Positions 15,591-24,303 of a stretch of 31,660 nt of DNA are shown one piece after another. The DNA lies in assembly GCA_023453795.1 (NCBI GenBank), contig JAEXSP010000025.1:1-31660 (forward strand), read 5' to 3'. This DNA is from Bacillota bacterium (lineage in GTDB: Bacteria; Bacillota; Clostridia; Acetivibrionales; JAEXSP01). Numbering within the stretch: position 1 is the first letter of the stretch; each line of letters starts with the position of its first letter. Position numbers and translations under genes: made by a program. The notes below the pieces were generated by a model, which saw nothing but the letters and a program-made list of their open reading frames with translations, searched no databases and was not told where the DNA came from.

Positions 15591-15851
15591 ATGCCGGAAA
15601 TATTGACAACTGAACTTAAGAGTGATCTGGAATACATTTATAAAAAAGCAGGGGACCTTTTAACTGACATGCAAGCTGATAACAATACAGACGATGGTGA
15701 AATGCGGGCACTATTGGAACGTGTTGAATTTACACTTGAAGATATATGCGGAACCCTACAGAAAGACATATATAATTGCGATTATTTAATAACAAAATTC
15801 AGAACAGTAAAAATTCATGAAATGGATGAGATGACACAAAAAGAGCATTAA
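15591..15851 (+). CDS. Small acidic protein of unknown function
   Basis: An 86-residue acidic, mostly helical protein with two central cysteines (ICGTLQKDIYNCDYL region) and no signal peptide or membrane segment. GGAAAGGA stands before the ATG. It is divergent from mtnP and precedes a DUF5665-like membrane protein and a YteA-like zinc-finger protein on the same strand. No family is recognised. The good ribosome binding site and position support it as real. Confidence 0.6.
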   Translation: MPEILTTELKSDLEYIYKKAGDLLTDMQADNNTDDGEMRALLERVEFTLEDICGTLQKDIYNCDYLITKFRTVKIHEMDEMTQKEH

Positions 15852-15939
15852 CGGGATGTATTATTTAGCAAATTATTATTCATTTTTTTGTGGGATGATA
15901 TATTTATCAAAACATAGGATGCATGTGAGGAATAAATAT

Positions 15940-16239
15940 ATGTTTTTAAAAAATGATCTTTTTAAAGAAATTAATAAGAAAATTGACAAGATCTCACTAA
16001 ACATGGAAAAGTTAAAATTTGTCGACTATGTCTACTACCTTGAGCATCCTAGAAAAATGTTGTTGGCAAATTTTGTAGGAGGTCTATCTAGAGGTATTGG
16101 TATGGCTGTCGGTTTCACTATTTTGGGAGCGCTTGTATTATACTTTTTAAAAGTTGTTGTACAATGGAATCTGCCTGTCATTGGGGAATTTATAAGTGAG
16201 ATTGTAACAATCGTTCAAAATAATATAAAACAAGGCTGA
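15940..16239 (+). CDS. DUF5665-like single-pass membrane protein
   Basis: About 99 residues. A charged N-terminal amphipathic part (KEINKKIDKISLNMEKLKF) precedes a YLEHPRKMLLANFVGGLSRG segment, a hydrophobic helix (GMAVGFTILGALVLYFL) and a second weakly hydrophobic stretch. The LANFxxGLxRGxGxAxGFTxLGA arrangement is what I associate with DUF5665, found across spore-forming firmicutes. I chose ATG 15940 because GTGAGG lies about nine bases upstream; the in-frame ATG at 15856 has no clear site. It lies 50 bp before the YteA-like gene. The function is unknown. Confidence 0.65.
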   Translation: MFLKNDLFKEINKKIDKISLNMEKLKFVDYVYYLEHPRKMLLANFVGGLSRGIGMAVGFTILGALVLYFLKVVVQWNLPVIGEFISEIVTIVQNNIKQG

Positions 16240-16287
16240 TTGCTTCCCGGCTGTCTGGCTATAAGTGTAAGGAAGGAGTGATATGAA

Positions 16288-16929
16288 ATGGATACTGCAG
16301 GTAAAGAGCATTTCAAGGATATTTTGATAAGACAGGGCAAGGAGATTGAGCACACGATAGAGCTGATGAAGGAGAATAAGGAAGCGGAACAAGACAAATA
16401 CTCCCCAACAGAGCTTTCAAATTATGACAACCATCCTGCTGATATGGGGACGGAGATGTATTTGGTTGAATTGAATACTGCATTGAAGGTTCATGAAGAG
16501 TACCTGTTGAGTCAAATACATGATGCGCTTGAAAGAATTAATGGAGGAGTCTACGGAACATGTGCTTACTGCGGTAAAGACATAGGTAATGAAAGACTTG
16601 AAGTAGTTCCGTATGCAAGGCTTTGCATAGATTGTGAAGAAAGCACTAAAATAAATCCGGAAAGATTGGAAAGCAACGGCAGGCCTAATGAGGAGCTTAT
16701 CTGGGATGCCCCATTCGGACGAAAGTACCTGAACAAGCGTGAGGATGATGAAAACGAGGGCTTGGATTATCTTAATGATCTCATGAAATACGGATCCTCG
16801 GATAGTCCTCAGGATCTTGGAGGGTACCATGATTATGAAGAGTATTATACTAACGAAATCGACCAGCAGGGAATAGTAGACGATATGGACAGGATTTCAA
16901 ATGAAGAATACAAGAAGCAGCTGCCGTAA
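16288..16929 (+). CDS. TraR/DksA-type C4 zinc-finger protein (YteA-like)
   Basis: A 213-residue member of the TraR/DksA superfamily. The motif LSNYDNHPADMGTEM (about 43-57) is the conserved signature of the firmicute YteA group. A coiled helical region follows, and then the C4 finger YGTCAYCGKDIG...LCIDCE, with cysteines 92, 95, 113 and 116. DksA-like proteins bind RNA polymerase in the secondary channel in proteobacteria; whether YteA-type proteins do the same is not established. The C-terminal tail is acidic and contains a GGYHDYEEYYTNEID segment. GGAAGGAG precedes ATG 16288. A strong terminator follows the stop. Confidence 0.88.
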   Translation: MDTAGKEHFKDILIRQGKEIEHTIELMKENKEAEQDKYSPTELSNYDNHPADMGTEMYLVELNTALKVHEEYLLSQIHDALERINGGVYGTCAYCGKDIGNERLEVVPYARLCIDCEESTKINPERLESNGRPNEELIWDAPFGRKYLNKREDDENEGLDYLNDLMKYGSSDSPQDLGGYHDYEEYYTNEIDQQGIVDDMDRISNEEYKKQLP

Positions 16930-16930
16930 T

Positions 16931-16957
16931 AGAGCCTAAAGGGGCTCTATTTTTTTT
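16931..16957 (+). terminator. Terminator after the YteA-like gene
   Basis: AGAGCC pairs with GGCTCT around a six-base loop and is followed by A then eight T. It starts directly after the stop codon. Confidence 0.9.
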
Positions 16958-17043
16958 GGAAACTTTCTTTTCATAGGTTACAAAATCAAGAGAGGCTTGA
17001 GTCTTTTATATACATTAAAAATTTTGTCGAAAAAATAAAAATA

Positions 17044-17071
17044 TTGAAAAAAAATAGAAATGTTATATAAT
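17044..17071 (+). promoter_or_regulatory. Probable promoter of the EAL sensor gene
   Basis: TTGAAA (17044-17049), a 16-base spacer and TATAAT (17066-17071). The leader of about 100 nt holds no recognisable c-di-GMP riboswitch. Confidence 0.5.
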
Positions 17072-17179
17072 TTAAATATATATTTTTATGGTTTTTATGT
17101 ATACTTATATGTCACTTCACCCCATAAAAACCCCTATTCAATAGACAATAAAGATTTTTTGGTTTTTGGAGGAAATTAA

Positions 17180-20100
17180 ATGTTTCAAAAGTTGAAACTG
17201 ATGCTGATTGTTTTGTCCTTGCTTCTATTGTTGCCTCAGCAAGTAGTTTGCGCTGAAACACCTGCAATTAAAATACAGGTTGAAACTCAATTTCCTCCAT
17301 TTCGTTATGTTGAAAACGGTTCATTAATTGGTTTTGACATAGATTTTCTCAGACTTATATTCAAAGGCAGCGATTATAAGATTGATTTTTCTACAGACGA
17401 TTGGGTTAATGTTTATAAAAGCCTGAAAAAGGGTACTATTAACATCTGTGGCCTATTGGCTTACAGTAAAACCAGGTCTCAGCATATTTTATTCACTAAG
17501 CCGGTTTATCGTGCTTACTATGGGTTTTATGGAAGAAACAATATAAAAGGTCTCAAGCTAAACGAACTGAAAAAATATAAAATTGGTGTTACTAAAGGCC
17601 ACAATGGCGAAATCCTGCTTAAGAAGAATTTTAATATTAAGAATTATAAAGCTTTTAATGACATTGAGAGTGAAATAAAAGCTCTGAATGACGGAAAGGT
17701 AGAGCTTATTTTCGATAATCAAATGGTAATTGAACACTTCCTTATAAAAAATGAGCTTAAATCCAAGATTTCTGTTAAAATATCAAATCTTTTTCCATCT
17801 GATCTTGCATTTGCTGTAAAAAAAGATGATACCGAACTGGTAGATTACATGAATAAAAGAATTTTAAAGCTGCAGAAATCTGGTGTATACGAGGATTTAT
17901 ACGAGCATTATTTTCATAAGCATTCGGAATATCATGAAAAAGAAAAAAAGAAGAAGGTAGCTATAATTGTAATTTTGATAATCTTTGCCGCATCGCTGCA
18001 GGTCCTTTTGTCATATATTTACATAAGGTATATAAGAAAAAAGATGTTGCAGGAAAGGTATTTCGTAAATAGTGTTTTTGAAAATGCAAATGCATTGATG
18101 ATGATATGGAAACTAGACGGAACTGTTGTAAGATTCAACCAGTGCTTAGAGCAGATAACAGGCTTTTCAGAAAAAGAGATTGTTGGAAGTAAGTGGATGG
18201 ATACACTTGTACCCGGTGAAATGCGTGATAAAATGCTTATTGCCTGTGAGAGGATAATAAAAGGTGGTCTTGCAAAAAATCAACTTAATCAAATAAAATG
18301 TAAAAACGGTAAAACAATCGATGTATTGTGGAACAACAGTGTACTAAAAATCAAAAAGGGTACACCAAGCCTTGTATTATCTACGGGTACGGATATTACG
18401 GAAAGGAATAAAGCAGAAAGGAAGCTTGCACAAAGTTACAGGAGTATGAAAATAGCTCATCAAGAGCTCGCAGCTGTGGAAGAAGGCCTCCAGACCCAGT
18501 ACGAACAGCTTAAAAAGAGCCAGGAGGACTTAAAAATCAGTGATGCGCGTTATAAGCTTGCAATTGACGGGGTCAATGACGGCATATGGGATTGGGATGT
18601 AAAGAAGGACAATGTTTTTACAAGTGAAAGATGGAAAATGATTCTGGGGTATGAAAACATCATAATCAATGGGTTGGAGTCGGTACTAGAGCTGATTCAC
18701 CCGGAAGATAGAAGCCTTGTAAAAAATGAAGTACTTAACTATATTAAGGGCAATTCACCTTCATTAGGTGTTGAATTCAGGATGAAAGCAAAAAGCGGTG
18801 AGTATAAATGGATTCTGGCTCGCGGAAAGGCGATTTGGGATGAGAATGGTAAGCCGATAAGGGTAGCCGGTTCTATTACTGATATTACAGAACGTAAAAT
18901 CTCTGAAGAAAAAATCAATTATATGGCTTACTACGACTTGCTGACAGGTTTGCCAAACAGAACACTTCTTCTCGAAAGGTTCAACATAGAGCTTGCTCAC
19001 GCTCGTAGAGAAGGGGAGAAGATTGCTTTATTCTTTCTTGATCTGGATAATTTTAAAAATGTCAATGATACACTTGGACATTCTTTCGGGGATGAGATGC
19101 TTAAAATCATAGGTATGAAATTAAAGCAATACATAAGAGAATGTGATACAGTTGCACGTTTTGGAGCTGATGAATATATTCTTCTTGCCCGGATTGGTGA
19201 ATTAGAAGATGTTACAAGGGTAGCTGCAAGGATCCTTGAACTTTTTAAGCAGCCTATTATAATGGGTGAAAGGAAATTCTATATTACTGCGAGCATCGGA
19301 ATAAGCATATATCCAAATGACGGGGATAATGTCCAAACGCTTCTAAGGAATTCAGACACGGCAATGTATAAGGCTAAAGAGCTTGGAAAAGGCAACTATC
19401 AGATGTTTACTCAGGCTATGAACCGTAAGGTAGCTGAAAAGCTTGAGATGGAAAGCTCTTTAAGGCATGCAATAGAAAATGAAGAGTTTGTTGTATATTA
19501 TCAACCTGTTATAGACATTAAGACCAGAAAAATCCGTGGCATGGAGGCTTTATTAAGATGGAACCATCCTGAAAACGGTATAGTGCCTCCTATACGATTT
19601 ATTCCGATTGCAGAAGAATCCGGACTTATTATACACATCGGAGAATGGGTGCTGAAAAAAGCCTGCTCTCAGAATAAGGCATGGCAGGATGCAGGACATG
19701 AACCTCATATTGTATCTGTTAATCTTTCTGCTCGACAGTTTCAGCAGCAGGATCTTGTTGAAATGATAACCGGAACCTTAGAGGAAACCGGGCTTGAAGC
19801 ATGCTGGCTTGAACTGGAAGTAACAGAAAGCCTTGCTATGAATGATCTCGATTTGACTGTAAAAATACTAACAAAATTGCGTGAAATAGGTATTAAGGTT
19901 TCGTTGGATGATTTCGGCACCGGATATTCATCTCTAAACTATCTTAAATCGCTGCCAATAAACACCCTTAAGATAGACAAATCCTTTGTACATGACATAA
20001 CTGAAAACTCAAGCGAGGAGGCTATAGCTAAAGCGGTAATTGCGATGGCCCATAGCATGAACCTGTCGGTAACGGCTGAAGGCGTTGAGACAGAGGAACA

Positions 20101-20212
20101 GCTGGTATTCCTTGAAAAGCAGTCCTGCGACAAGGTACAGGGTTATTATTTCAGCAAACCGCTTCCTGTTGAGGACTTTGAAAAGCTTTTGAAAAAGAAT
20201 GTGCAAGGCTGA
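17180..20212 (+). CDS. Membrane sensor: solute-binding, PAS-PAS, degenerate GGDEF, EAL phosphodiesterase
   Basis: A 1010-residue transmembrane signalling protein. A signal peptide (1-25) leads to an extracellular family-3 solute-binding domain (about 28-250, opening with FPPFRYVENGSLIGFDIDF). One membrane helix follows (about 259-284), then PAS1 (about 293-405), a coiled segment, PAS2 with its PAC end (about 454-570), GGDEF (about 578-735) and EAL (about 755-1005). The GGDEF signature is GADEY (662-666), so cyclase activity is doubtful, but the inhibitory RxxD (RECD, 653-656) is kept. The EAL domain looks complete: EALLR (789-793), the VNLSARQF, LEVTES, LDDFGTGYSS and EGVE motifs, and Q987 in QGYYFS. 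It is therefore probably a c-di-GMP phosphodiesterase controlled by an external amino-acid-like ligand, with the GGDEF remnant as a regulatory module. GGAGG precedes the ATG. Confidence 0.93.
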   Translation: MFQKLKLMLIVLSLLLLLPQQVVCAETPAIKIQVETQFPPFRYVENGSLIGFDIDFLRLIFKGSDYKIDFSTDDWVNVYKSLKKGTINICGLLAYSKTRSQHILFTKPVYRAYYGFYGRNNIKGLKLNELKKYKIGVTKGHNGEILLKKNFNIKNYKAFNDIESEIKALNDGKVELIFDNQMVIEHFLIKNELKSKISVKISNLFPSDLAFAVKKDDTELVDYMNKRILKLQKSGVYEDLYEHYFHKHSEYHEKEKKKKVAIIVILIIFAASLQVLLSYIYIRYIRKKMLQERYFVNSVFENANALMMIWKLDGTVVRFNQCLEQITGFSEKEIVGSKWMDTLVPGEMRDKMLIACERIIKGGLAKNQLNQIKCKNGKTIDVLWNNSVLKIKKGTPSLVLSTGTDITERNKAERKLAQSYRSMKIAHQELAAVEEGLQTQYEQLKKSQEDLKISDARYKLAIDGVNDGIWDWDVKKDNVFTSERWKMILGYENIIINGLESVLELIHPEDRSLVKNEVLNYIKGNSPSLGVEFRMKAKSGEYKWILARGKAIWDENGKPIRVAGSITDITERKISEEKINYMAYYDLLTGLPNRTLLLERFNIELAHARREGEKIALFFLDLDNFKNVNDTLGHSFGDEMLKIIGMKLKQYIRECDTVARFGADEYILLARIGELEDVTRVAARILELFKQPIIMGERKFYITASIGISIYPNDGDNVQTLLRNSDTAMYKAKELGKGNYQMFTQAMNRKVAEKLEMESSLRHAIENEEFVVYYQPVIDIKTRKIRGMEALLRWNHPENGIVPPIRFIPIAEESGLIIHIGEWVLKKACSQNKAWQDAGHEPHIVSVNLSARQFQQQDLVEMITGTLEETGLEACWLELEVTESLAMNDLDLTVKILTKLREIGIKVSLDDFGTGYSSLNYLKSLPINTLKIDKSFVHDITENSSEEAIAKAVIAMAHSMNLSVTAEGVETEEQLVFLEKQSCDKVQGYYFSKPLPVEDFEKLLKKNVQG

Positions 20213-20243
20213 CAAGGTGAATATCGCAAAATGTAAATTTTAG

Positions 20244-20283
20244 GTCCAATAATTCTGAAGTTGGTTATTATTGGACTTTTATT
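20244..20283 (+). terminator. Terminator after the EAL sensor gene
   Basis: GTCCAATAAT (20244-20253) pairs perfectly with ATTATTGGAC (20267-20276), followed by TTTTATT. It lies about 30 bp past the stop. Confidence 0.85.
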
Positions 20284-20300
20284 GTGAATGCTTATATAAT
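20271..20300 (+). promoter_or_regulatory. Candidate promoter of the lipoprotein gene
   Basis: TTGGAC (20271-20276), an 18-base spacer and TATAAT (20295-20300). The -35 coincides with the 3' arm of the preceding terminator. Confidence 0.4.
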
Positions 20301-20352
20301 ATTTTTATAAATGTGCAATATAAAGCAATTTGTGGTTGAAATGTGTTGAAAG

Positions 20353-20829
20353 TTGGGTTATGCATTGAGGAAGATATTTGTATTACTTATTATTTCAGTT
20401 TTACTTGTGGGTTGTAATAATTCCGGCAATGATTTCGGTAATAAAATAATTAAAACAATTGACGGAAAATGTGAAAAAGGTGGCAGCTGCACCTTTAAAA
20501 TGAGTGATATAACTGATTTTAGATGGGATAAGTTGGTGGTTTATGGCTTGGGAAGTTCGCAAAAAGAGATAAGCCGTGCATTAGGCGTGAGGTATAAGGA
20601 CTCTGTGGATATGACTTCCGGAATGGTATTTGTTTATAAGGGTAAAATTGTTAAGAAGCTTAAAATGACATATAATCCGGATTATCCGGGACGTCCGTCC
20701 AAACTTTCCATTTCTAACAGGAATAAACCGAATGCGCCAACTTTTAGGCTTATTACCAAGGGCAGCGATACTTTTCTCGGAATAAAAGAAGAAATTGGCG
20801 GAGTGTACTACTACAATTTAGAATTATAA
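20353..20829 (+). CDS. Small lipoprotein of unknown function
   Basis: About 158 residues with a lipoprotein signal: a short basic start, a hydrophobic stretch and the lipobox LVGC, so the mature protein would be lipidated at that cysteine and anchored outside the membrane. The mature part is soluble; a second cysteine pair (GKCEKGGSC) may form a disulphide. The phrase VVYGLGSSQKEISRALG suggests a SmpA/BamE-like small fold but this is not a firm match. The start is uncertain: TTG 20353 and TTG 20365 are both in frame and neither has a strong ribosome binding site. It ends about 85 bp before the phosphopantetheinyl transferase start. Confidence 0.7.
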   Translation: MGYALRKIFVLLIISVLLVGCNNSGNDFGNKIIKTIDGKCEKGGSCTFKMSDITDFRWDKLVVYGLGSSQKEISRALGVRYKDSVDMTSGMVFVYKGKIVKKLKMTYNPDYPGRPSKLSISNRNKPNAPTFRLITKGSDTFLGIKEEIGGVYYYNLEL

Positions 20830-20913
20830 AGGTAAATACGCTCATAAAACGGATTTATGGAACCTCCAAGGGAAAAAAGGACTTGTTACTTAAAGAGGAT
20901 AAGGACTGATAAC

Positions 20914-21612
20914 ATGTTGGGAATTTACATATTGGAGATTGACAGGAACTTGAAAACCGAAGAATTTGCCAGACTGCTTAATTTTGTATCAAAAGAAAAG
21001 CAAGAACGGATTCAAAGGTTTCGAAGGTATGAAGATGCTCAAAGGGCTGTTCTCGGAGATTTAATGGCAAGATCCGCAATCTTGGGAAGGGCATCCATAA
21101 AAAACAAAGATTTGTTTTTCGGAACAAACGACTATGGAAAACCATTTCTGCATAATCCCAGCGGATTACATTTTAATATTTCTCATTCGGGGAAATGGGT
21201 AGCGTGCGCTGTTGACAACAATCCGGTTGGAATAGATGTAGAAGAAGTAAAGCCAATAGATTTCAAAATCGCAGAAAGATTCTTTTCGGCTTCTGAATAT
21301 GAATCGATTATTTCTCAACCGGAAGAAAAAAGAGTAAATTGTTTCTACAGAATATGGACATTAAAGGAGAGCTTTGTGAAAGCTGAAGGCAAAGGCTTAA
21401 GTATTCCTTTACATTCTTTCAGTATGGAAATAGATCAGGATTCGATAAAGGCAAAAATCGGTGATGAATACAGCAGGTATACCTTTAGTCAGATATGGCA
21501 GGACAAAAGTGCAGTAACGTCCGTATGTTCTCTTGATATAAACCCCTACAGTATGGAAAACTACAATGTCGATAGTTTTTTATCCTTCTTATCTAATCAC
21601 GATTATTTTTAA
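20914..21612 (+). CDS. 4'-phosphopantetheinyl transferase (Sfp type)
   Basis: A 232-residue enzyme that moves phosphopantetheine from CoA to carrier-protein domains, activating non-ribosomal peptide, polyketide or fatty-acid carriers. The family markers are all present: RFRRYEDAQRAVLGDLMAR (36-53), FNISHSGKW (88-95), the magnesium-binding GIDVEE (D108, E110) and WTLKESFVKAEGKGL (W148, E152, K156). ATG 20914 gives the usual N-terminus (YILEID); an in-frame ATG 57 bases earlier would add an atypical extension. The Sfp type differs from the shorter AcpS. No synthase cluster is in the window, so the partner is unknown. Confidence 0.92.
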   Translation: MLGIYILEIDRNLKTEEFARLLNFVSKEKQERIQRFRRYEDAQRAVLGDLMARSAILGRASIKNKDLFFGTNDYGKPFLHNPSGLHFNISHSGKWVACAVDNNPVGIDVEEVKPIDFKIAERFFSASEYESIISQPEEKRVNCFYRIWTLKESFVKAEGKGLSIPLHSFSMEIDQDSIKAKIGDEYSRYTFSQIWQDKSAVTSVCSLDINPYSMENYNVDSFLSFLSNHDYF

Positions 21613-21671
21613 TTCATGGTGGTAATGGATTTCGTGCGGATAAATGTAATCCTGCTCATTTCCGGCAAAAT

Positions 21672-21701
21672 AAAAAAAACGTACTTATGTACGTTTTTTT
21701 T
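21672..21701. terminator. Bidirectional terminator between the transferase gene and rpsT
   Basis: AAAAAAACGTAC pairs with GTACGTTTTTTT around a four-base loop. It serves the plus-strand gene and overlaps the TAA stop of rpsT on the minus strand by two bases. Confidence 0.85.
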
Positions 21702-21963
21702 ATTTATTTGCAGCGTTTAACGCCTTTGTCAACCTGGATTTTTTTCTCGCAGCGGTGTTCTTATGGATAAGATTCTTAGCTGCTGCCCTATCTATAGCTA
21801 CAATTGCACTTTTCAATGATTCTGATGCAGTTGATTCATTCTTTGCTATAGCTTCCTTGCTTTTTCTGATTGTAGATTTCAATGCTGATTTCTGTATAGT
21901 ATTTTGCAAGGTTTTTGTTTTGGTAACATTTACCCTCTTTATAGCAGACTTAATATTTGGCAA
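21700..21963 (-). CDS. rpsT: Ribosomal protein S20
   Basis: An 87-residue basic protein of the small ribosomal subunit that binds 16S rRNA. The N-terminus PNIKSAIKRV, the central KSTIRKSKEAIAK and the C-terminal IHKNTAARKKSRLTKALN are typical. The start is TTG at 21963: AGGAGGTG lies a few bases upstream on the minus strand. A longer in-frame reading to 22026 adds residues that do not belong to S20. It is divergent from gpr, the arrangement also seen near comEC-holA in Bacillus. TTG starts in rpsT are known and may limit its translation. Confidence 0.95.
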   Translation of the reverse strand: MPNIKSAIKRVNVTKTKTLQNTIQKSALKSTIRKSKEAIAKNESTASESLKSAIVAIDRAAAKNLIHKNTAARKKSRLTKALNAANK

Positions 21964-22151
21964 ACCTTTCACCTCCTGCGAATTAATAACATCAAGTATT
22001 TTACCATGAAAGAAGTCAAAATGCAAGCATTAAATATTGTTTCTTAAATTTTTAAAAACATTAACGCTAATTGCATTATAAACCTTTTGAGTGGAAAAAT
22101 ACAATTGATGTCCATAAAATTTTATTAATGTTATGAAAAGGATGATGAACG

Positions 22152-23150
22152 TTGGAAGAAAATAGGAATATAAGAACCGACCTGGCACTTGAAGCGAACG
22201 AATTGTTTAAGCAGACAAAGAAGGAGAATCTGCGGAATAACCAGCCGCCGGGGGTTGAAGTTGAAAATGCGGGAAACGATGACATAAGAATCACCAGAGT
22301 CAGGGTAACCTCGAGAACAGGTGAGGCCTCAATCGGCAAGCCTATGGGAAATTACATTACACTTGAAGTGCCGGGACTTAAGGAAAATGACCAGAAGCTT
22401 TATGAGGATACGTGCAAAGAGCTTGCAAAAGAATTGACAAGCATTATAGATCTCGGAGAAAAATCCACTATTCTGATAGTTGGACTCGGAAACTGGAATG
22501 TAACACCTGATGCATTAGGACCGAAGGTTGTTTCAAGTGTCATGGTTACAAGGCACCTTTTGGAATATGTGCCTGAACAGGTCGATAAGGGTGTAAGACC
22601 GGTTTGTGCTGTCGCACCGGGAGTCTTGGGGATAACAGGCATTGAAACGGGCGAGATAGTAAAAGGAATTGTTGAAAGAATTAAGCCTGAGGTGATTATT
22701 GCCATTGATGCTTTGGCCTCAAGAAAAATGGAACGCATAAGTACTACAATACAAATAGCTGATACTGGAATTGCCCCAGGGTCAGGAGTAGGAAATAAAA
22801 GAATGGAGCTGTCAAAAAATACACTGGGAGTTCCTGTTATTGCTATCGGAGTGCCCACTGTGGTTGATGCGGCTACAATGGCAAACGATACAATAGATCT
22901 GGTACTGGACAGTATGGCTGAACAGGCTTCTAAGGGTACAGAGTTCTATAATATGCTGAAAGGCATCGATAAGAATGAAAAATATGAACTGATACAGGAG
23001 GTATTAAGGCCATATGTCGGGAATCTTATAGTAACTCCCAAGGAAATCGATGACATAATAGACAGGGTTTCAAAGGTGATTGCAAACGGCCTTAATATAG
23101 CTCTTCATCAGGGAATAACCCTTAATGATGTAAACAGATACGTTCATTAG
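22152..23150 (+). CDS. gpr: Germination protease Gpr
   Basis: A 332-residue aspartic-like protease, made as a zymogen in the forespore, which degrades small acid-soluble spore proteins at germination. Family signatures include IRTDLALEA near the N-terminus (the propeptide, which carries an autoprocessing site), ITLEVPGL, VGLGNWNVTPDALGPKVV (about 111-128), APGVLGITGIETGEI, IAIDALASRK and GIAPGSGVGNKR. The start is TTG at 22152 with AAAAGGATG upstream. Its substrate type is encoded at 6669-6878. It faces away from rpsT and comes before the amidase gene, where Bacillus has spoIIP. Confidence 0.96.
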   Translation: MEENRNIRTDLALEANELFKQTKKENLRNNQPPGVEVENAGNDDIRITRVRVTSRTGEASIGKPMGNYITLEVPGLKENDQKLYEDTCKELAKELTSIIDLGEKSTILIVGLGNWNVTPDALGPKVVSSVMVTRHLLEYVPEQVDKGVRPVCAVAPGVLGITGIETGEIVKGIVERIKPEVIIAIDALASRKMERISTTIQIADTGIAPGSGVGNKRMELSKNTLGVPVIAIGVPTVVDAATMANDTIDLVLDSMAEQASKGTEFYNMLKGIDKNEKYELIQEVLRPYVGNLIVTPKEIDDIIDRVSKVIANGLNIALHQGITLNDVNRYVH

Positions 23151-23304
23151 AATGCGGAAATATTGATTTGCGGTACTCATTGTGAAAGCTTGGATTATGT
23201 ACTCATCAGAGATAACTAAAAAAGAATATAATAAAGTTCTTCAAGTTTTGGTGCTTATTATATATAATAAATTATATTGACAAGCTTATCTCCGAGGTGC
23301 AGCG

Positions 23305-24171
23305 ATGAAAAGCAAACAGAGCTTGAATTTTATTAAGCGGAAGTTTGGAAAAATAAGGCTATACGATGTGCTTAAAAAACTGGCAGATTTTAATGACAGC
23401 CGTGCACTCTTTTATAAGATGCTTTTTATGGTTTGTCTCATACTGGCCGTATTAGTACTGGTTACGAATCTGTATAAAACACCGAAGGTTACAGATAAAG
23501 GTAATGAAGGAATTGCTGAAAGCAAGAGTGTAAGCGTTGAAGGAATGGTGCTGAAGGAGGTATCTGTAGTAGTTGATGCCGGACACGGGGGCAATGACTG
23601 GGGCACACATTTCGGCAGCATAAAGGAAAAAAGTCTTAATCTTGATATCGCTTTAAGGTTTGGAAAACTCCTTGAAGATAAAGGAATCAATGTAATCTAT
23701 ACAAGGAAAAAGGATAAATATATAAACGTCCGGAAAAGGCCTATGCTTGCTAATGATTCGGATGCAACTCTGTATATAAGCATCCATAACAACAATCTGC
23801 CCGGAAATTCTACGCATCAGGGGACTGAAACGCTATATGCGTCCTCTGTCAGTTCAAGGTTTAAAAGCATGAATGACAAGAAATTGGCAGAAATTGTAGA
23901 AAGTAAACTAACCGGGGCGTTAGGCACTCAGCGGGGCGGTATAATTAAGAGAACTGATCTTGCTGTCCTGCATCATACAAAGATGCCGGCAGTTATTGCA
24001 GAAATAGGCTATTTGTCAAACAAATCAGACAGAAGCAAGCTTAAATCAAAGAATTTCAGGCAGAAGGCAGCTGAAGCCCTGTGTGATTCTGTAATGGAAG
24101 CCTTGTCCGATATGGGTGCTTACAAAGATAAAAACGGAAAGTGGATGGTTTATGAAATAGATCAAGAATAG
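23305..24171 (+). CDS. Membrane-anchored N-acetylmuramoyl-L-alanine amidase (Amidase_3)
   Basis: A 288-residue zinc amidase cutting the bond between muramic acid and L-Ala. A basic N-terminus and one membrane helix (about 38-56) anchor the catalytic domain (about 86-275) outside the cell. The zinc and catalytic residues are visible: H94 in DAGHGG, E109 in KEKSLNLDIA, H161 in SIHNNN and E233 in AEIGYLSN. GAGGTG stands before the ATG. It occupies the position after gpr held by spoIIP in Bacillus but is not SpoIIP; CwlD, the cortex muramic-lactam amidase, is the more similar type. A sporulation role is an inference from context. A terminator follows 19 bp after the stop. Confidence 0.88.
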   Translation: MKSKQSLNFIKRKFGKIRLYDVLKKLADFNDSRALFYKMLFMVCLILAVLVLVTNLYKTPKVTDKGNEGIAESKSVSVEGMVLKEVSVVVDAGHGGNDWGTHFGSIKEKSLNLDIALRFGKLLEDKGINVIYTRKKDKYINVRKRPMLANDSDATLYISIHNNNLPGNSTHQGTETLYASSVSSRFKSMNDKKLAEIVESKLTGALGTQRGGIIKRTDLAVLHHTKMPAVIAEIGYLSNKSDRSKLKSKNFRQKAAEALCDSVMEALSDMGAYKDKNGKWMVYEIDQE

Positions 24172-24190
24172 AGAAAGGAGAATTAACTAT

Positions 24191-24216
24191 AGAAAGGAAA
24201 TCCTTTCTTTTTCTTT
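24191..24216 (+). terminator. Terminator after the amidase gene
   Basis: AGAAAGG pairs with CCTTTCT around AAAT and runs into TTTTCTTT. It separates the amidase from the ligase gene. Confidence 0.75.
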
Positions 24217-24303
24217 GACTAGAAGTTATAATCAATATTGCATGCTGCGATTTCATATTTGGCATATGTCCAATCAAAATATATTTACGGAGGATCTGCA
24301 CCC

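Noticed and set aside
16958..17179. c-di-GMP riboswitch before the EAL sensor gene
   Set aside because: No GEMM-type conserved blocks are visible in the AT-rich leader; only a promoter and a ribosome binding site can be supported.
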